NCBI RefSeq assembly: GCF_947507565.1
Contig: NC_089181.1
Location: 1,110,536-1,174,535 of the forward strand
Source: Oscarella lobularis
Lineage: Eukaryota > Porifera > Homoscleromorpha > Homosclerophorida > Oscarellidae
Direction: 5' to 3'
Length of the DNA: 64,000 nucleotides
Part shown: positions 11,238-22,148 of the stretch, piece by piece
How the letters are laid out: every line of letters starts with the position of its first letter
How positions within the stretch are numbered: the stretch's first letter is position 1
Notes under the pieces: model-generated
Told to the model about the DNA's origin: nothing
What the model saw: the letters and a program-made list of their open reading frames with translations, nothing else
The model's database searches: none
Position numbers and translations under genes: made by a program

Positions 11238-14059
11238 ATGGCCTCGGATACTTCGTCTTCGTTAGAGGAGCGATGCGCTTGGTACACCTTCTGATAATCC
11301 GCGACTGCTTGATTTGTAACGTATTAATCCGTAGGTTGCGCACGGAGTACGTTGAAGGCGATCCAGATGATTGTGTGCCGGTTGCGGAGGTTCGCCAAGC
11401 TGTTCACGACCGGCTTGATCTTCCACTCGGCACCAAAGAGGTGTCTAATCTTGTTCGAACCGCGTTCCCGGCCAGCCGGCGTAAGAACCTGCAAAAAGAC
11501 CTGAAAAGAGCATAGTTCTATACGGGCATGAAACGAAAATGCCTTTCGATGGATGAGCCACAATGTAATCCATCAATTGAACCTCAAATTGAAATGGAAT
11601 GTGACCCTGTCAGCGATAAAAATGGCAAGGAATGAAATACTGGCTTTTGAATGTCTTCTCATTGTCTCTTTCAATAGATCTCGACTGGGGACGCGTGATG
11701 AAACTTCTGGTTTCTGAGGTTGAAAATATCGTTCTGTTCGAAGAAGAAAATGATACTGTAACGAGGCAGGACCCTTCTCTCTTGGACATGGCTTCATATC
11801 AGGAGCAAATCCAGAAACTTGCTCCTCGGCTCTACGACCTGCTCACCGCTCTAGTGGTGCCTCCCATTCGATAGGGCCGTTCGCGCACTGGCGAAAAAAA
11901 TGGCAGTAAAGTTCTGCATATTATGTCAATGATCCTGAAACAGAGATCTCAGAGAGCTGCAGTTCTTCCCGCACTGATGTCCTTTCAGATGATCAGTAAG
12001 GGTACAAGCAGGCAGGTACAAATGAGTGATATATTTGGACCTTGCCAAAGGTTAAAGTTTGTCTAATAGGTAATTGATGACATGAATAGCGTTGGGGTAG
12101 CGAGGTCTCGTACACTCACTCGTGGCGATGCCTTGAGAAAATTGCCGAATCCCATTCCCAGTCACTGCCAGATTCCAGCAACATAATTTTGGCTTACGAC
12201 AACCTTAATATAACAAAAAGAACCGGCCATGAACGTTCCGGTAAAGCACGAAAGACATAATGCCAAACCCTTTTGAAACTAAAGGATGTTGTAGATAAGC
12301 ACATGGAGATGTGGGACATGACGACGCGTCTGGTTATTGATCTCTCCCACGTTCAGTTTCCCACTTTCAGCGATTCTCCAGTACGAACTACAGAGAACAA
12401 TTGCTAAGGTTCATTTTTTACCTTTAGAGGCCCAAACGTCAGGATCTGGATGACCGGAGCATACTTCCTTCACCAGAAGACTACGCTCAGCTACGAAAAG
12501 ACGGCACTAATCATGTCATGAGATTCATGACAACCCATTTCCCTACATTGAAGCATATGTCGTCTGCGTGCCCAGAAATGGAGCCGCACAAAAAGCCGTC
12601 AAAGGCTGTTGTTTGTGCGCTTGAAATTGTTGATGCAAATGAAGGTACAAAGGACGGCACCATCACCGTTTTGGAATCTTTTGTAAAAGACCTAAAGAAA
12701 AAGGATGCCAAGCCTATTGTAAGTGAACTGAAGAATACCCCTGTGTTTCCTTTTATTGTTCTATTACGAAAGGCTGTCGTGGGCGATCAGCTTACTTGTA
12801 AAAACATCAGAGGTGCCAGGCGAATACGTCAGCCGGAGAGAAGAGTACTTGAAAGATTGCAATGGGCTAAAGAATCTCCCGGTATAGTGAAACATCTGCT
12901 GTGACTCTACTGAGTGCCACTCTCGTAGGCGATTTCCATTTCACGTGGGAGTGCTTGACAGTCTGCCTGCAGTCTCTGTGGGGAAGTCCTGAAGACAATG
13001 GAACAATGAATCATCTTAAGACGGCGCTAAATTTAACATCTGTTGATCGCAATGCGAAGAAGTTCCAACCATCAGATGAATTCTTTCAGCAGGTGACGAG
13101 AGATTAGATGTCGATCTAAAATAAACAAATTGTTTCAAAGGTATATGAAGCGCATTTGATGGCGGCAATTTGCCGTCACCTGGGAATTTCTTCCTGCCAC
13201 GAGCCGTTCAGTATACCAGAGGAGGACCAGGTCCAGTGGCTTCAGAGAACAGCGCAAACTATCTACGAGAAGACCATCAGAGTTCGTGATCCGCCCATCT
13301 ACGAAGAAGACGACGACGCTGTTTATGCCTACCATCGTACTCTTTTACACATGGGCTACTTGTACGTCAATCTCCGGACCGCAATTAGATGGGAGAATGG
13401 TCCCGAAATTATAAGAATGTGGCGTTACTGGCTGCCACTATTTCTGGGAGCGGGAAAAGTAAATTATTCATCTGAAGCAGCTAATTTCTTAGCTAACCTC
13501 GCCGCTGATTGGAGCCCGGAAATGTGCTACATACACACACATCATAGAACGGTGAATTCAAGTGGGAAAGTTGCGCACGGAAAGCCGATTGACCAATTGG
13601 TCGAGCATTACAACCTGTGAGTAGAATGTGTAATTCTACCCTATTCCTCAAATTTATTCTTACTTTCTCTCTTCCAGCATTTTGAAGAACGCTGTACGCT
13701 CAAGCGGCGCAAACCTAACAAAAAAACATGTTGCTTTGGTGTCAAAAGTCGCCTTATCACTGGTCGAATTTAGCAAGATGGCAGACAGCATTCTTCAATC
13801 CAAGCGGTCACCATCTCATACAACGAGGTCAGGAGCTAGGGACATAGAGCAGATGGTCCAAATACTGCTTGATAACGACATCGCATCGGAGAAAGAAAAA
13901 CGCAAAATGAAGGAATCTACAGTTGATCCACGTCGTGAAGGCTTGCAGAAGATAGCTGATGGATGGCTGAGACGCTTTTTGTGTAAAGATGATGTGTCTG
14001 TTGAAGATTGTGATGACTCTCGCAGGGAGATTAGTGACATTTCTGATCTGATATATTAA
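11238..14059 (+). CDS. DUF6589-type putative transposase (multi-exon)
   Basis: The start is an ATG in a strong context (CCATGGCC, 11238) just inside the left inverted repeat. Exon 1 (11238-11281) joins after a 53-bp GT-AG intron to an RFX-like winged-helix region (EYVEGDPDDC to RTAFP). Further exons: about 11678-11870; a poorly resolved stretch to 12420 with YDNLNITKRTGHER (candidate first acidic residue); and 12428-12912 with VVGDQLTCKNIRGARR and ERLQWAKESPG. After a 47-bp intron comes DFHFTWECL; after others, LHMGYLYVNLRTAIRWENGP and THHRTVN, then ILKNAVRSSGANLTKK. These blocks are the DUF6589 signature as I know it. DUF6589 is of unproven chemistry; its role as the transposase is inferred from its position between TIRs. 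Most exons are open, so it may be functional, but 11515-11677 and 11871-12427 are uncertain. Confidence 0.72.
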
Positions 14060-14318
14060 TCATGTATAACATTCTCAGATTGAGATGGTGCCAAAGCCAC
14101 TCGATCCATTACAGCATTTTTATACCGTAGAAGCAGGCCATGAAGCGACAATGCGTACCGCTCCATTATTCCAGGTAAGCATTTTATGTCATCTAATGTG
14201 TTAAGACTGTCTCTCCGTAGGATGATGTTCCTGAGGGTTGCATTGGTAGCGACAGCTTCGCATCCAAGGCCAATTGGATATTGTGCAGAATGCTCTCTTC
14301 GCCAACAGGTAAGCATTG

Positions 14319-16012
14319 TTAACAGCCTCGGACAAATGGGTGATTCGCTGCATATCTGAAGAGGAAAAAATGCTTGTTTAGGAAATGATGCCTTCCTTTC
14401 CTTACCTTCTTTCTCCTAGCCCTCGATGATTCCCTTCCACATTGTTCGCCAGGTCTCCGCTTTTTTGAGAAATGACGATGATAAACAAAGAAGCCGTAAG
14501 GGTCGTCCGGCTCTTCGCTGCAGCTAGAACAGCAGGGAAGTTCTTCTTGACACCCGTCTTCGAATGGGCTGTCTAGTGCGCGAACTAGGGATTTTCGAAA
14601 GCACTTCCTCGTCGCGAGAATACTTCGAACATCCGCATCTACAGACCGAGCTTTCAATTGTCCTGGCCGGAACATGACAATAGCGGTGCTAGGCATAGTG
14701 TCCCTGCCAGCTCTTCCAAACATCTGTACAGACCAGCATTTCGTAAATTTATCAGCTCTTTTGACTTGTTCATTAGGTTACGTACACTTACCTGGAATAA
14801 CTGGGTAACAGACGTGGGGATGCCGAAATGAATGACGAGTCTGACGTCGCAAATGTCAATGCCCTGAAGTAGTCAACGTCGTAAACCATTTTTTATTCGG
14901 CTAGTGCATGACTTTGAATACCATTCCAAAGCCGATTGTCGCTATGACAATTCTCTTCTCGCCGATCCTGAACTCTTTCTCAACGTCTCGTCGTTCGTAT
15001 GAGCTCAGAGAGCTGTGGTGTACGCCCACAAATTTATGCCCTCTCATGAGACGCCACAGTGACGACGCCTCTTCTTTTGTCCTCACGAACACGATTGTTT
15101 TTGGTATAGGCGTCTCATGCGAGTCATCCAAGGCAGATAAAAGAGGAGCCAGGTCAAAACCCAATTTCAAATACATAGACTCCACCAACCGCATCTGTTT
15201 TCTTTCTTTGCATAACTGCCATATAGATATTGCTGCGGTTAATAGGCCGCAGCACAAACACAGGATCCTTGAGCCCCACTCTTTGAACAATGATATTCAT
15301 CATAGACTGGGTGGCTGTGGCCGTCAAGACTATGACAGGGCAAGGCGAAAGACGTCTGAATTCCAATAGCCTTGCATAGTCCTTCCTAAAATCGTTACCC
15401 CTAAGGATAGAGATAAAGTCTCAGTAACCTGTGCAGAACTGTCCATACCACTCCGCCACACAGTGACACTCGTCAATCGCCAGTAGAGCAACCCGTTTCT
15501 GAAGACCTTCAATCATTACTTTCTTCCAAGATGAAGAAACAGCGCACTCAGGTGACAGGTAAACTGCACGTCAAAGATGCAATAAAATCACTATTAATTA
15601 ATGTACGTCCAATTGTCAAATTTACAGTATCGAGCTGAAGTGATGACTTCTGCTGAAAGTGCATCTACCTCTTGCGGATGCAGTAGCCGTGTTGCACCGA
15701 GTCCCTTTGCAAGAAGTTTTTCCACCTAAGCAAAAGTAGTATAGCTTCGTGCTTGATCATATTTACTACTTTTAGGTGAAATACCTGCTCCTCCATGAGC
15801 GCCTTCAGTGGACTGACCACGACAGCGCAGAACGCTGGTCCGCGAAGCAGAGGAGGCATCAGGAAGCAGACGGACTTCCCCCCGTTAGTGGGAAGACGCA
15901 CGACGACATCTTCGCCATCCATAACAGCCGAAATGGCTTCTATTTGTCCCGGCAAGAACCCATCGAAACCGAAAATGGATTTTAGGATCTGCAACGCGGC
16001 CGCTGAGCACAT
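14319..16012 (-). CDS. RecQ-like SF2 DNA helicase of the transposon
   Basis: The start is ATG at 16012 just inside the right inverted repeat (MCSAAALQILKSIFGF). Motifs in order: a Q-like GQIEAI; motif I PTNGGKSVC (a variant of the usual PTGAGKS); motif Ia VVSPLKALMEEQ; motif II IDECHCVAEW (DEXH-type DECH); motif III TATAT; then in the C-terminal RecA lobe TIVFVRTKEEA, GVHHSSLS, GIDICDVRLVIHFG and MFGRAGRD (motif VI). A Cys-rich tail (CCSSCSEE) and a basic end follow. Short GT-AG introns of about 50-110 bp separate the exons (near 15777, 15663, 15430, 15170, 14915, 14805). No HRDC domain is seen. It presumably assists strand separation during transposition. Confidence 0.82.
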
Positions 16013-16050
16013 TGTTTCGAATGACGCGCTCCTTTCACCTGCGTGCGCGA

Positions 16051-16200
16051 CGAGGTGTGTAATTGCATTAGAAGACGATGGACCGCACCCACAACAGGGT
16101 GGTCCTCGTGACCTATGACGCAGACCAGTGGTACCAGGCCCTTCTCCCCTCCCGTGTTTATACGGGAGATCAGGGAGAAGGGCCTGGCAACGCGAGGCTA
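16051..16200. repeat. Right terminal inverted repeat (150 bp)
   Basis: Reverse complement of the left repeat with one mismatch; ends CGCGAGGCTA followed by the target duplication. Reading frames that cross it (for example 16078-16266) are accidental. Confidence 0.92.
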
Positions 16201-16258
16201 GACAGCATGGTCCGCGCCACCAAAGCCATCTTCTACCACTCCCGCCAGCTGCTCTTAT
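16201..16258 (+). pseudogene. Continuation of the split Mutator-like exon
   Basis: After the duplicated GACAGCATG the frame reads VRATKAIFYHS, the direct continuation of the ...NIGDVDSM piece at 11049. The match to the family ends soon after, before a stop near 16264. Confidence 0.55.
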
Positions 16259-16616
16259 CTGTATAATGTCGAACGCTGCCGAAAAGCGAAAAAAGCCAAA
16301 CCTTGTGCGCTGCCCCTCCATAATAAGACATTTAAATAGTATATATTTTTAGTGTTCTTCATAATGTTCTATTTCTTTTAGCCGCTAGCGACTATCGTGT
16401 GTGACGACATAGACGACAGCGTCTGCAGTGACTACAATGTATCAACGGCATTCGCACATGACCATTGCTATTTCGTATGGGCCAAACGTGCAAACCACGA
16501 TAGCTAAATATAAATAAATTTTAGACAACTGAGAGAGCGGTACTCTCAGGGCTGATAAAGATTCTTGTGACGACGTAGATTCAGGCTACGGAAATTGTCT
16601 GACAAACTTTATTGAA
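16259..16616. other. No supported gene
   Basis: An exon-like frame on the plus strand, following TTCTTTTAG at about 16380, reads PLATIVCDDIDDSVCSDYNV and ends with a stop before AATAAA (about 16512). No known domain is seen. Confidence 0.3.
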
Positions 16617-16830
16617 TCAAATTACGATCTCCTCGTCCTTCTCCTTCAACTAAAAAGTGATTACACGACAAAAGTAGTATTTATGAGTTTTCTTACGTCA
16701 TCCTTTAACACTTTGATTTCTCCGTCCTTCTTCCCAAGTTCGCCGTCCTTCTCCTTCAACTAAAAAGCGATTATTTGACAAAAGTAGTATTTATGAGCGT
16801 CTTACGTCATCCTTTCAAATTGGGGCTTTT
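16617..16830 (-). pseudogene. 3' end of a coiled-coil gene with duplicated 63-bp exons
   Basis: On the minus strand, exon 16697-16759 (63 bp, flanked by CTTTTTAG and GTAAG) encodes 21 residues, LKEKDGELGKKDGEIKVLKDD, exactly three heptads. The terminal exon 16617-16649 starts with the same LKEKD and ends at a TGA, followed by AATAAA at about 16608. The separating introns (about 47 bp) are near-identical to each other, so exon plus intron was duplicated as a unit. The upstream copy (from 16806) has an in-frame TGA, so the gene is truncated. Confidence 0.6.
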
Positions 16831-16849
16831 ATTTATTAATTTTACTTTT

Positions 16850-17177
16850 CATTTATATATTTATAGTACATGTGAAGCGGGGAATAAATAAGACGCCGTC
16901 GTCGACGCCACAGCAGCCTTCGACGCTACAGACGTCGACGCCACCGCAGCGGACGAGAATGCCACCGCCGTCAACGTCGACGGCCGCCGTCGGCGATACG
17001 TACGTCGTAGACGATACCGACTCTGACGCCGACATTACGTTAAGTAAGGCAGTTTATTTTGTCTTGAATTTGAATCTTAAGTATTTCAAGTTGATTTGGC
17101 CACGCATATACGAATTTGTGCAATTATATCACAGTTTTAACAGGAGCTGCTTAGGATAACCAAGACTTTACTCCAAA
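16850..17177 (+). CDS. Hypothetical Pro/Thr/Ser-rich exon
   Basis: After a possible acceptor (TTTATAG) the frame 16872-17050 encodes a Thr/Pro/Ser-rich segment ending YVVDDTDSDADITL, then a possible donor GTAAG. The composition suggests a disordered linker; no family is recognised. Confidence 0.25.
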
Positions 17178-17306
17178 GACCATTACTGAAATAACGTTTC
17201 GCTTTTAGCTGTGACGAGGAGTATAACAGTCAATAAAATCTATATAAGCTTTACACATTTCTGAAAAGGTAAATGCTAAAAGCGAAACGTTATTTCAGTA
17301 ATGGTC
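17178..17306. repeat. 129-bp inverted-repeat element
   Basis: Two perfect 32-bp arms (17178-17209 and 17275-17306, beginning GACCATTACTGAAATAACG) flank a 65-bp AT-rich centre. It abuts the truncated 3' end of the Tigger-like gene. Confidence 0.8.
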
Positions 17307-17308
17307 GA

Positions 17309-18029
17309 TTACGAGACTCTTATCTTAGTCAGTCTTTCTTTCAGAACAGGATCATGTGGAGAAGCATTATCTAAGAGTAGCAAAATTTTCTCCCCTTTTG
17401 CAGCCAACTGAGCGTTCCACTGCGTCAGCCATTCAGTCCATATTGTTCTATTCATCCAGGCTTTAGCGTTTGATCTGTAGGGAATCCCACATGGCAATTT
17501 CGGATCTTTGACCCCTTTGAAGCACCTTGGATTTTGTGCACAACCGATTACAAGAGGAAGCTTTTTCTCTCCTGCAGCATTAGCAGCAAAAAGAATTGTA
17601 ACGCGCTCTTTAGATTTTCTGCCGCCTTTACATGCGCGACCTCTTTTAGCTAGAGTTCTGTCTGGAAGAGCTCTGAAAAAGCAGCCCGTTTCGTCGGCAT
17701 TCTAAATTTCATTCATTTTGTAGCCGCTGAGAAGCGACCGAAGCCTGTCGTGCCAGGCTACGACAACGTCTTCGGAGACATCAGCGGATTCACCACTAAC
17801 CACGAACTGCCCAATGTTATGCCTCTTTTTCAAATTGTTGAGCCATCCATTAGAAGCTTTAAATTCTCTGTTGCCTAAGACCTCTGCTATTTTTAGAGCT
17901 TCTTCTTGGAGCATAGGCCCGTGACCGGAATGTCCCGTTGTCTTGCCAACGTGAACCAACGATAGACTGCGTCGCTCACGTCGGATTCTCGTTTGCGCTT
18001 TCTTGAGGACCGCTCGTTTGCCTGGAAAT
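17309..18029 (-). pseudogene. Tigger/pogo-type transposase, middle and DDE part (second half)
   Basis: Downstream half of a CENP-B/Tigger-like transposase whose N-terminus lies at 24601-24778; the Gypsy element 18030-24600 splits it. From 18029 down: a basic linker, then WFTLARQRDIPVTG in one frame; a 1-nt frameshift; GPMLQEEALKIAEVLG and ASNGWLNNLKKRHNI (HTH_Tnp_Tc5); then after a stop NADETGCFFRALPDRT with the first catalytic Asp, GRKSKERVTILFAANAAGEK, and LLLLDNASPH with the second Asp. It stops at about 17309 against an inverted-repeat element, losing the third acidic residue. Frameshift, stop and truncation show it was inactive apart from the Gypsy insertion. Confidence 0.82.
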
Positions 18030-18206
18030 TGTTGGGGTTTAGGGGCCCAGGTCATGTGATTGTGTGTATGTAATGGTTGACGTAAGAGGCATGCGTATGT
18101 TTTGGGATTCGAAGTAAGAGAGTACCTGCAAACCGACCTTCTTACGGCTTCTCGCGTTGTCGATACTTCCCCTACGCGGCGTCTGGGTGGAGAGCGGACC
18201 GCAACA
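18030..18206 (+). repeat. 5' LTR of Gypsy 1
   Basis: 177 bp, TG...CA ends, near-identical to 24423-24600. Confidence 0.92.
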
Positions 18207-18321
18207 AGTGGTGGAGAATCCGGGTAGCCGTTGGCTACTCGCGTAACGATCCCATCCGCCCACGCCACACGAAATCCGGACCCTCCGACGCGTCGCGAAC
18301 TCCCGCGAATCGCTCGCTGAG

Positions 18322-19064
18322 ATGGAGACACCGCGCCGCGGAGTGAAACGCCGGAATCAGTCGACGCGCGACACCGAGAACGCCTCGCATCAACAACGAA
18401 GAAACGCCCCCTCCTCTGGACACGGAACCGCTGAACAATCCGGTTCCGACGGACACTCGCCGGATGCAGCGGGGTCTAGTGCTCTCGCGAGACATCTTCG
18501 TTTCACGGAAGAGGACGAAGACGAGGACGATTCGCCCCCTCCCGCCAAAAAGAAAGATGGCGTCGCGCCCCTCCTCGGGGCACACGCCGTGCGAAACATC
18601 AAAAAATTCTTCGGCGAGGCGAATGACGACGTCGAGAAGTGGATCTTCGGCGTCGAATTGTCTGCCCAGCTCGCGAACCTCTCCGCTCGCGCCGGGGTCG
18701 CCCTGGCGGCCAACGCGCTAAAATGCAACGCTCTTTCCGAGTTCCGCTCCTTCGCGGCGAGCGACGTCGACGAGCTATCGTGGAAAGATTTCGTCGCGTT
18801 CATGCGCGATCGATTCGGCCCGCTCGACCCTCGCCGACACTGGACGAAAAAGCTCTTGGCGTGCAAGCAGGGTTCGCGTGAGTCCGTACGGTCATTCTCC
18901 TCGCGTTTTCGAAAAGCGGTGTCGAGTCTGCGAGGAATAGAGCCTGATGCTGTGTCGGAGCATCTGGTCGTGTCACGATACCAGGATAGCTTGAGAAGGA
19001 GCTTCAGGGTGAGCTCTCCCGGAAACCGGCAAAGACTCTGTCAAAAGCGGTCGCCACGGCCACT
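18322..19064 (+). pseudogene. Gypsy 1 Gag (capsid region)
   Basis: Opens METPRRGVKRR, with a charged N-terminal tail, an acidic EEDEDEDD stretch and a capsid (Retrotrans_gag-like) region: FFGEANDDVEKWIF, FAASDVDELSWKDFVAFM, RHWTKKLLACKQ and VRSFSSRFRKAV. Around 18980 the family-like sequence continues in a different frame (LQGELSRKPAKTLSKAV), which runs into the downstream pol frame. This is a single indel or, less likely, a recoding site. Confidence 0.75.
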
Positions 19065-21227
19065 ATGGCGGAGTCGGTGCGCGCAAGCGAGGAAGAAGGA
19101 GTATGCGTCACGTCGACGGCATCGGGGTCTGCTCGAGCGCCTCCGTCGAATGACATTCAAACGCAGCTACTCCAGACTCTTGTGCAACAACAGAGTCAGC
19201 TCCTGCAGCAAAATTCCCAAATATTGCAGCATCTCACTTCGTCGAAGCCAAATCCATTCTCAATCCCGCTCCAGACTCCCGCCTCGGCTCGTTCGGAAAC
19301 TCAGGAATCTCAATCAGCGTCGCGTAATGCCAAATTTTGCAACTATTGCAAGAAGTCAGGACATGTCAAGGACGAGTGTTTCAAGCTCCAACGTAGGCGC
19401 GAAGCTGACAAGGGGTCTTCGTTCCCTCCGCCAGCGACCGCCTCTGCATCCAACGAATCCAGCGTTAATCTCGTCGTTTCGTCCGAGACTGATGGCTCTT
19501 TCGCGTCACCACCGGCTTCATTTACAATCGGAGGACTCCTATCAACACGCACGCTGTTCGACACCAGCTCGAAAATATCGATTCTGTCCGAAGAGTTCGC
19601 CTCGCGATTCGGTTGTGAATTTCTCGCCGTCAAGGAATCGTGTACCGCCGCTACCAATCAACCAATGGAAGTGCTCGGCGCGCTAACGCTCGAATTCGCC
19701 GCCGCTGATTTTCGAATCGACCAACGTTTTCTCGTTGTCCCGGAGTTCGCCTTCTCGGCACTGCTCGGGCGAGATTTTCTTCGTGCTGCCTCGGCGGGAC
19801 TGTCTTTTACAGATGGCACCGTCACCGTTGGCAAGCCGCCTAATGTGGTTCGAATACAATCCGTTCAAGCACTCTCCGAGGAAGATGGCGTTAGCGACGA
19901 ACGTGTCGACCTCGCAAACAGCGACAATCGCGTCTGTGCGATCACTGTCACCGATTGTAGTTCCGCGATCGTTTTGCCGAGTGCCGCCGATGCTGATCCT
20001 TGCGATCGTCCAACGGAACGTCCGGACACTCAACCGATCCCGACCGAAACGCCTTCACCGCCGATTCCTGAGACCGTAATCGAACCGTGTCTGGATTTCA
20101 CGCAAGGATTTCCCGACGTCGCCTACCAACCGGCCGCCGATCATCCGACTGTCATTACTCTCGATACTGCCGATGTAGCCGACGCGCTCGGAATCGAGTT
20201 CCCCATCTCCGACTATCTCAATGACGCGGAGAAACAGGAAATACGTGCCCTCCTTTATCGCTACGTCGATGTATTCTCGCATTTCGACGGCGACTTGGGA
20301 CGTACCGACGCAGGACATCATTCGATTCTCACCGGAGACAATCTTCCCGTTAATCAACCCCCTCGACGACTGGCGCCCCCTCTGCTCGCTGAAGCGGAAC
20401 GTCAGATCGCGTCGATGCTCCAAAGTGGTGTTATTCGGGAGTCGTCCTCTCCTTGGGCCAGCCCCATACTCTTCGCCGACAAGAAGGACACGTCTAAGCG
20501 GTTTTGCGTCGATTATCGTCTCGTGAATCTCCTAACCGTCAAAGATCGGTATCCCCTTCCAAGAATTGACGACAGTCTCGATCTTCTCTACGGTAATCTC
20601 TACTTCACTCGTCTCGATCTCAAATCGGGCTACTGGCAAATTCGAGTGTCCCCCGAGGACATCATGAAGACCGCCTTTATCTGCCCGTTGGGATTATACG
20701 AATTTACGGTTATGCCGTTTGGACTTTGCAACGCGCCAAGCACTTTTCAGCGGACAATGGACACCGTCTTAGCGGGGCTCAAGTGGCAAACGTGCCTCGT
20801 ATACATCGATGACATTCTGGTGTTCTCGCCGACTTTTCCAATTCATCTCGACCGACTCGAAGCGGTTCTCTCCCGCCTTCGTCGTCATAACCTCAAGCTC
20901 ACTGCGAAGAAATGTTCCTTTGGATCTTCTGAGCTGCAGTTTCTGGGATATGTCGTCACTCCTCACGGTCTTCGAGTTGATCCTGCCAAAATTGACGCTG
21001 TTCGCAAAGTTGCCCCTCCCTCTACGAAATCTCTATTACGCTCGTTTATCGGGCTCTCTTCTTCTTACCGTCGTTTTATTCAAAATTTTGCTGAGCTAGC
21101 TGAGCCACTCACACGCCTTCTACGCGACGTTCCGTTCGAGTGGACAGAAGTCCAACAACGGGCATTTGAAGAAATCAAACGAAGGCTCACGACGACGCCT
21201 CTTCTGACGTATCCGAATTGGGACGAC
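19065..21227 (+). CDS. Gypsy 1 nucleocapsid-protease-reverse transcriptase
   Basis: A long open frame. It contains a Gln-rich helix (TLVQQQSQLLQQN), a CCHC zinc knuckle CNYCKKSGHVKDEC (about 19337-19378), and an aspartic protease region with FDTSSK where DTG/DSG is expected (Gly changed to Ser) and LLGRDFL later. The RT follows with PLPRIDDSLD, FTRLDLKSGYWQI, MPFGLCNAPSTFQ and an intact YIDD box (about 20804-20815). It ends where a MITE is inserted after YPNWDD. The DTS protease motif could impair processing. Confidence 0.88.
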
Positions 21228-22140
21228 CAGAGCCGTATATAGAGAGAGCAGTGACAACCGCGGACATGGACGCCATTTTGTGTCCAACACTCCTAACAAG
21301 AGCGCAACGTTTATATTCTTCTAAGTGAATCTGTACTTAGTTTACGAACAAGAAGTCCCTAAATTAGTTCGCTCTACGGTCCTCCGTAGTTTCACACCAC
21401 ACTGTGCCTTCGTTTGAGACTAACCGTCACGTACATTTCTGCCGTGTGGATCCTACCAGGCTTCCCACACCTTTTTTCGTACAAGCGGGCCTAAAAATCG
21501 CTTATAAATGATATTTAAGGCCTAGTTTATACGGTCGGAAATGATTTTTAATGCTTTTTTACTATAAAAGGGCTCTATAAAAGCAGGATTTAGGTCAAAC
21601 TAACGTGCGCTACTCAACAATAAGTTTGGTTTGGCTGACTTGATTGTGTCAGTTCTTGAGCAGCGTCATTTCACACACTTGGCAAAGCTCCTCATCACCA
21701 AAAAAATCAAAAAAGGAGCCATACTTGATTTACTTGTTGAATAGGTAATGCTAGCTTCATTTACATCATGCTATAATAGTAGCAAAAAACTCTTAAATCA
21801 TTTTCGACCATTTAAACTAGGCCTTAAAAAGCATTTGTAAGCGATTTTTAGGCCCGTTTGTACGAAAAAAGGATTTGGAAGCCCGGTAGGATCCATCCGC
21901 CAGAAATATGCATGTTGGTTAGCCTCAAACGGAGGCACAGGACGTGCTAAAACTACGTGAGACAGTAGAGCGCACAGATTGAGAGACTTTTTGTTTGTAA
22001 ACTAAGTACAGATTCACTTAGAAGAATATAAACGTTCCGCTCTTGTTAGGAGGGTTGGACACAAAATGGCGTCCATAATGATTACGTGATGATCACGTGA
22101 TTAAAAGCTCATGTCACTGCTCTCTCTATATACGGCTCTG
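21228..22140. mobile_element. 913-bp non-autonomous hAT-like MITE inside Gypsy 1
   Basis: Ends begin CAGAGCCGTATATAGAG and are inverted at the right end. A perfect 8-bp duplication GGGACGAC flanks it (21220-21227, 22141-22148), the size produced by hAT transposases. Similarity between the two arms continues inward in blocks (for example GGACGCCATTTTGTGTCCAA and TTCTTCTAAGTGAATCTGTA), making most of the element palindromic. No protein is encoded. It falls exactly between the RT and RNase H parts of pol. Confidence 0.88.
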
Positions 22141-22148
22141 GGGACGAC

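Larger units (their letters stand above)
11050..16200. mobile_element. Complete 5.15-kb Academ/AcademH-like DNA transposon with RecQ helicase
   Basis: The element is bounded by 150-bp inverted repeats (11050-11199, 16051-16200) that differ at about one base, and by a 9-bp target duplication. It holds exactly two multi-intron genes facing each other: a DUF6589-type putative transposase on the plus strand (11238-14059) and a RecQ-like SF2 helicase on the minus strand (14319-16012). From family knowledge, Academ transposons include a lineage (AcademH) that carries a helicase; I recall TSDs of 9-10 bp for it, but could not check. Near-identical ends and open exons imply recent insertion. It lies inside a Mutator-like exon. 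Confidence 0.85.

Noticed and set aside
16078-16352. Short ORFs in the right TIR region as genes
   Set aside because: They run through the TIR hairpin and into the split Mutator exon; explained by those features.
18960-19065. Programmed frameshift between gag and pol in Gypsy 1
   Set aside because: Gypsy 2 changes frame at nearly the same place but in the opposite direction, and no slippery heptamer with a following structure is evident. Independent indels are the simpler reading.
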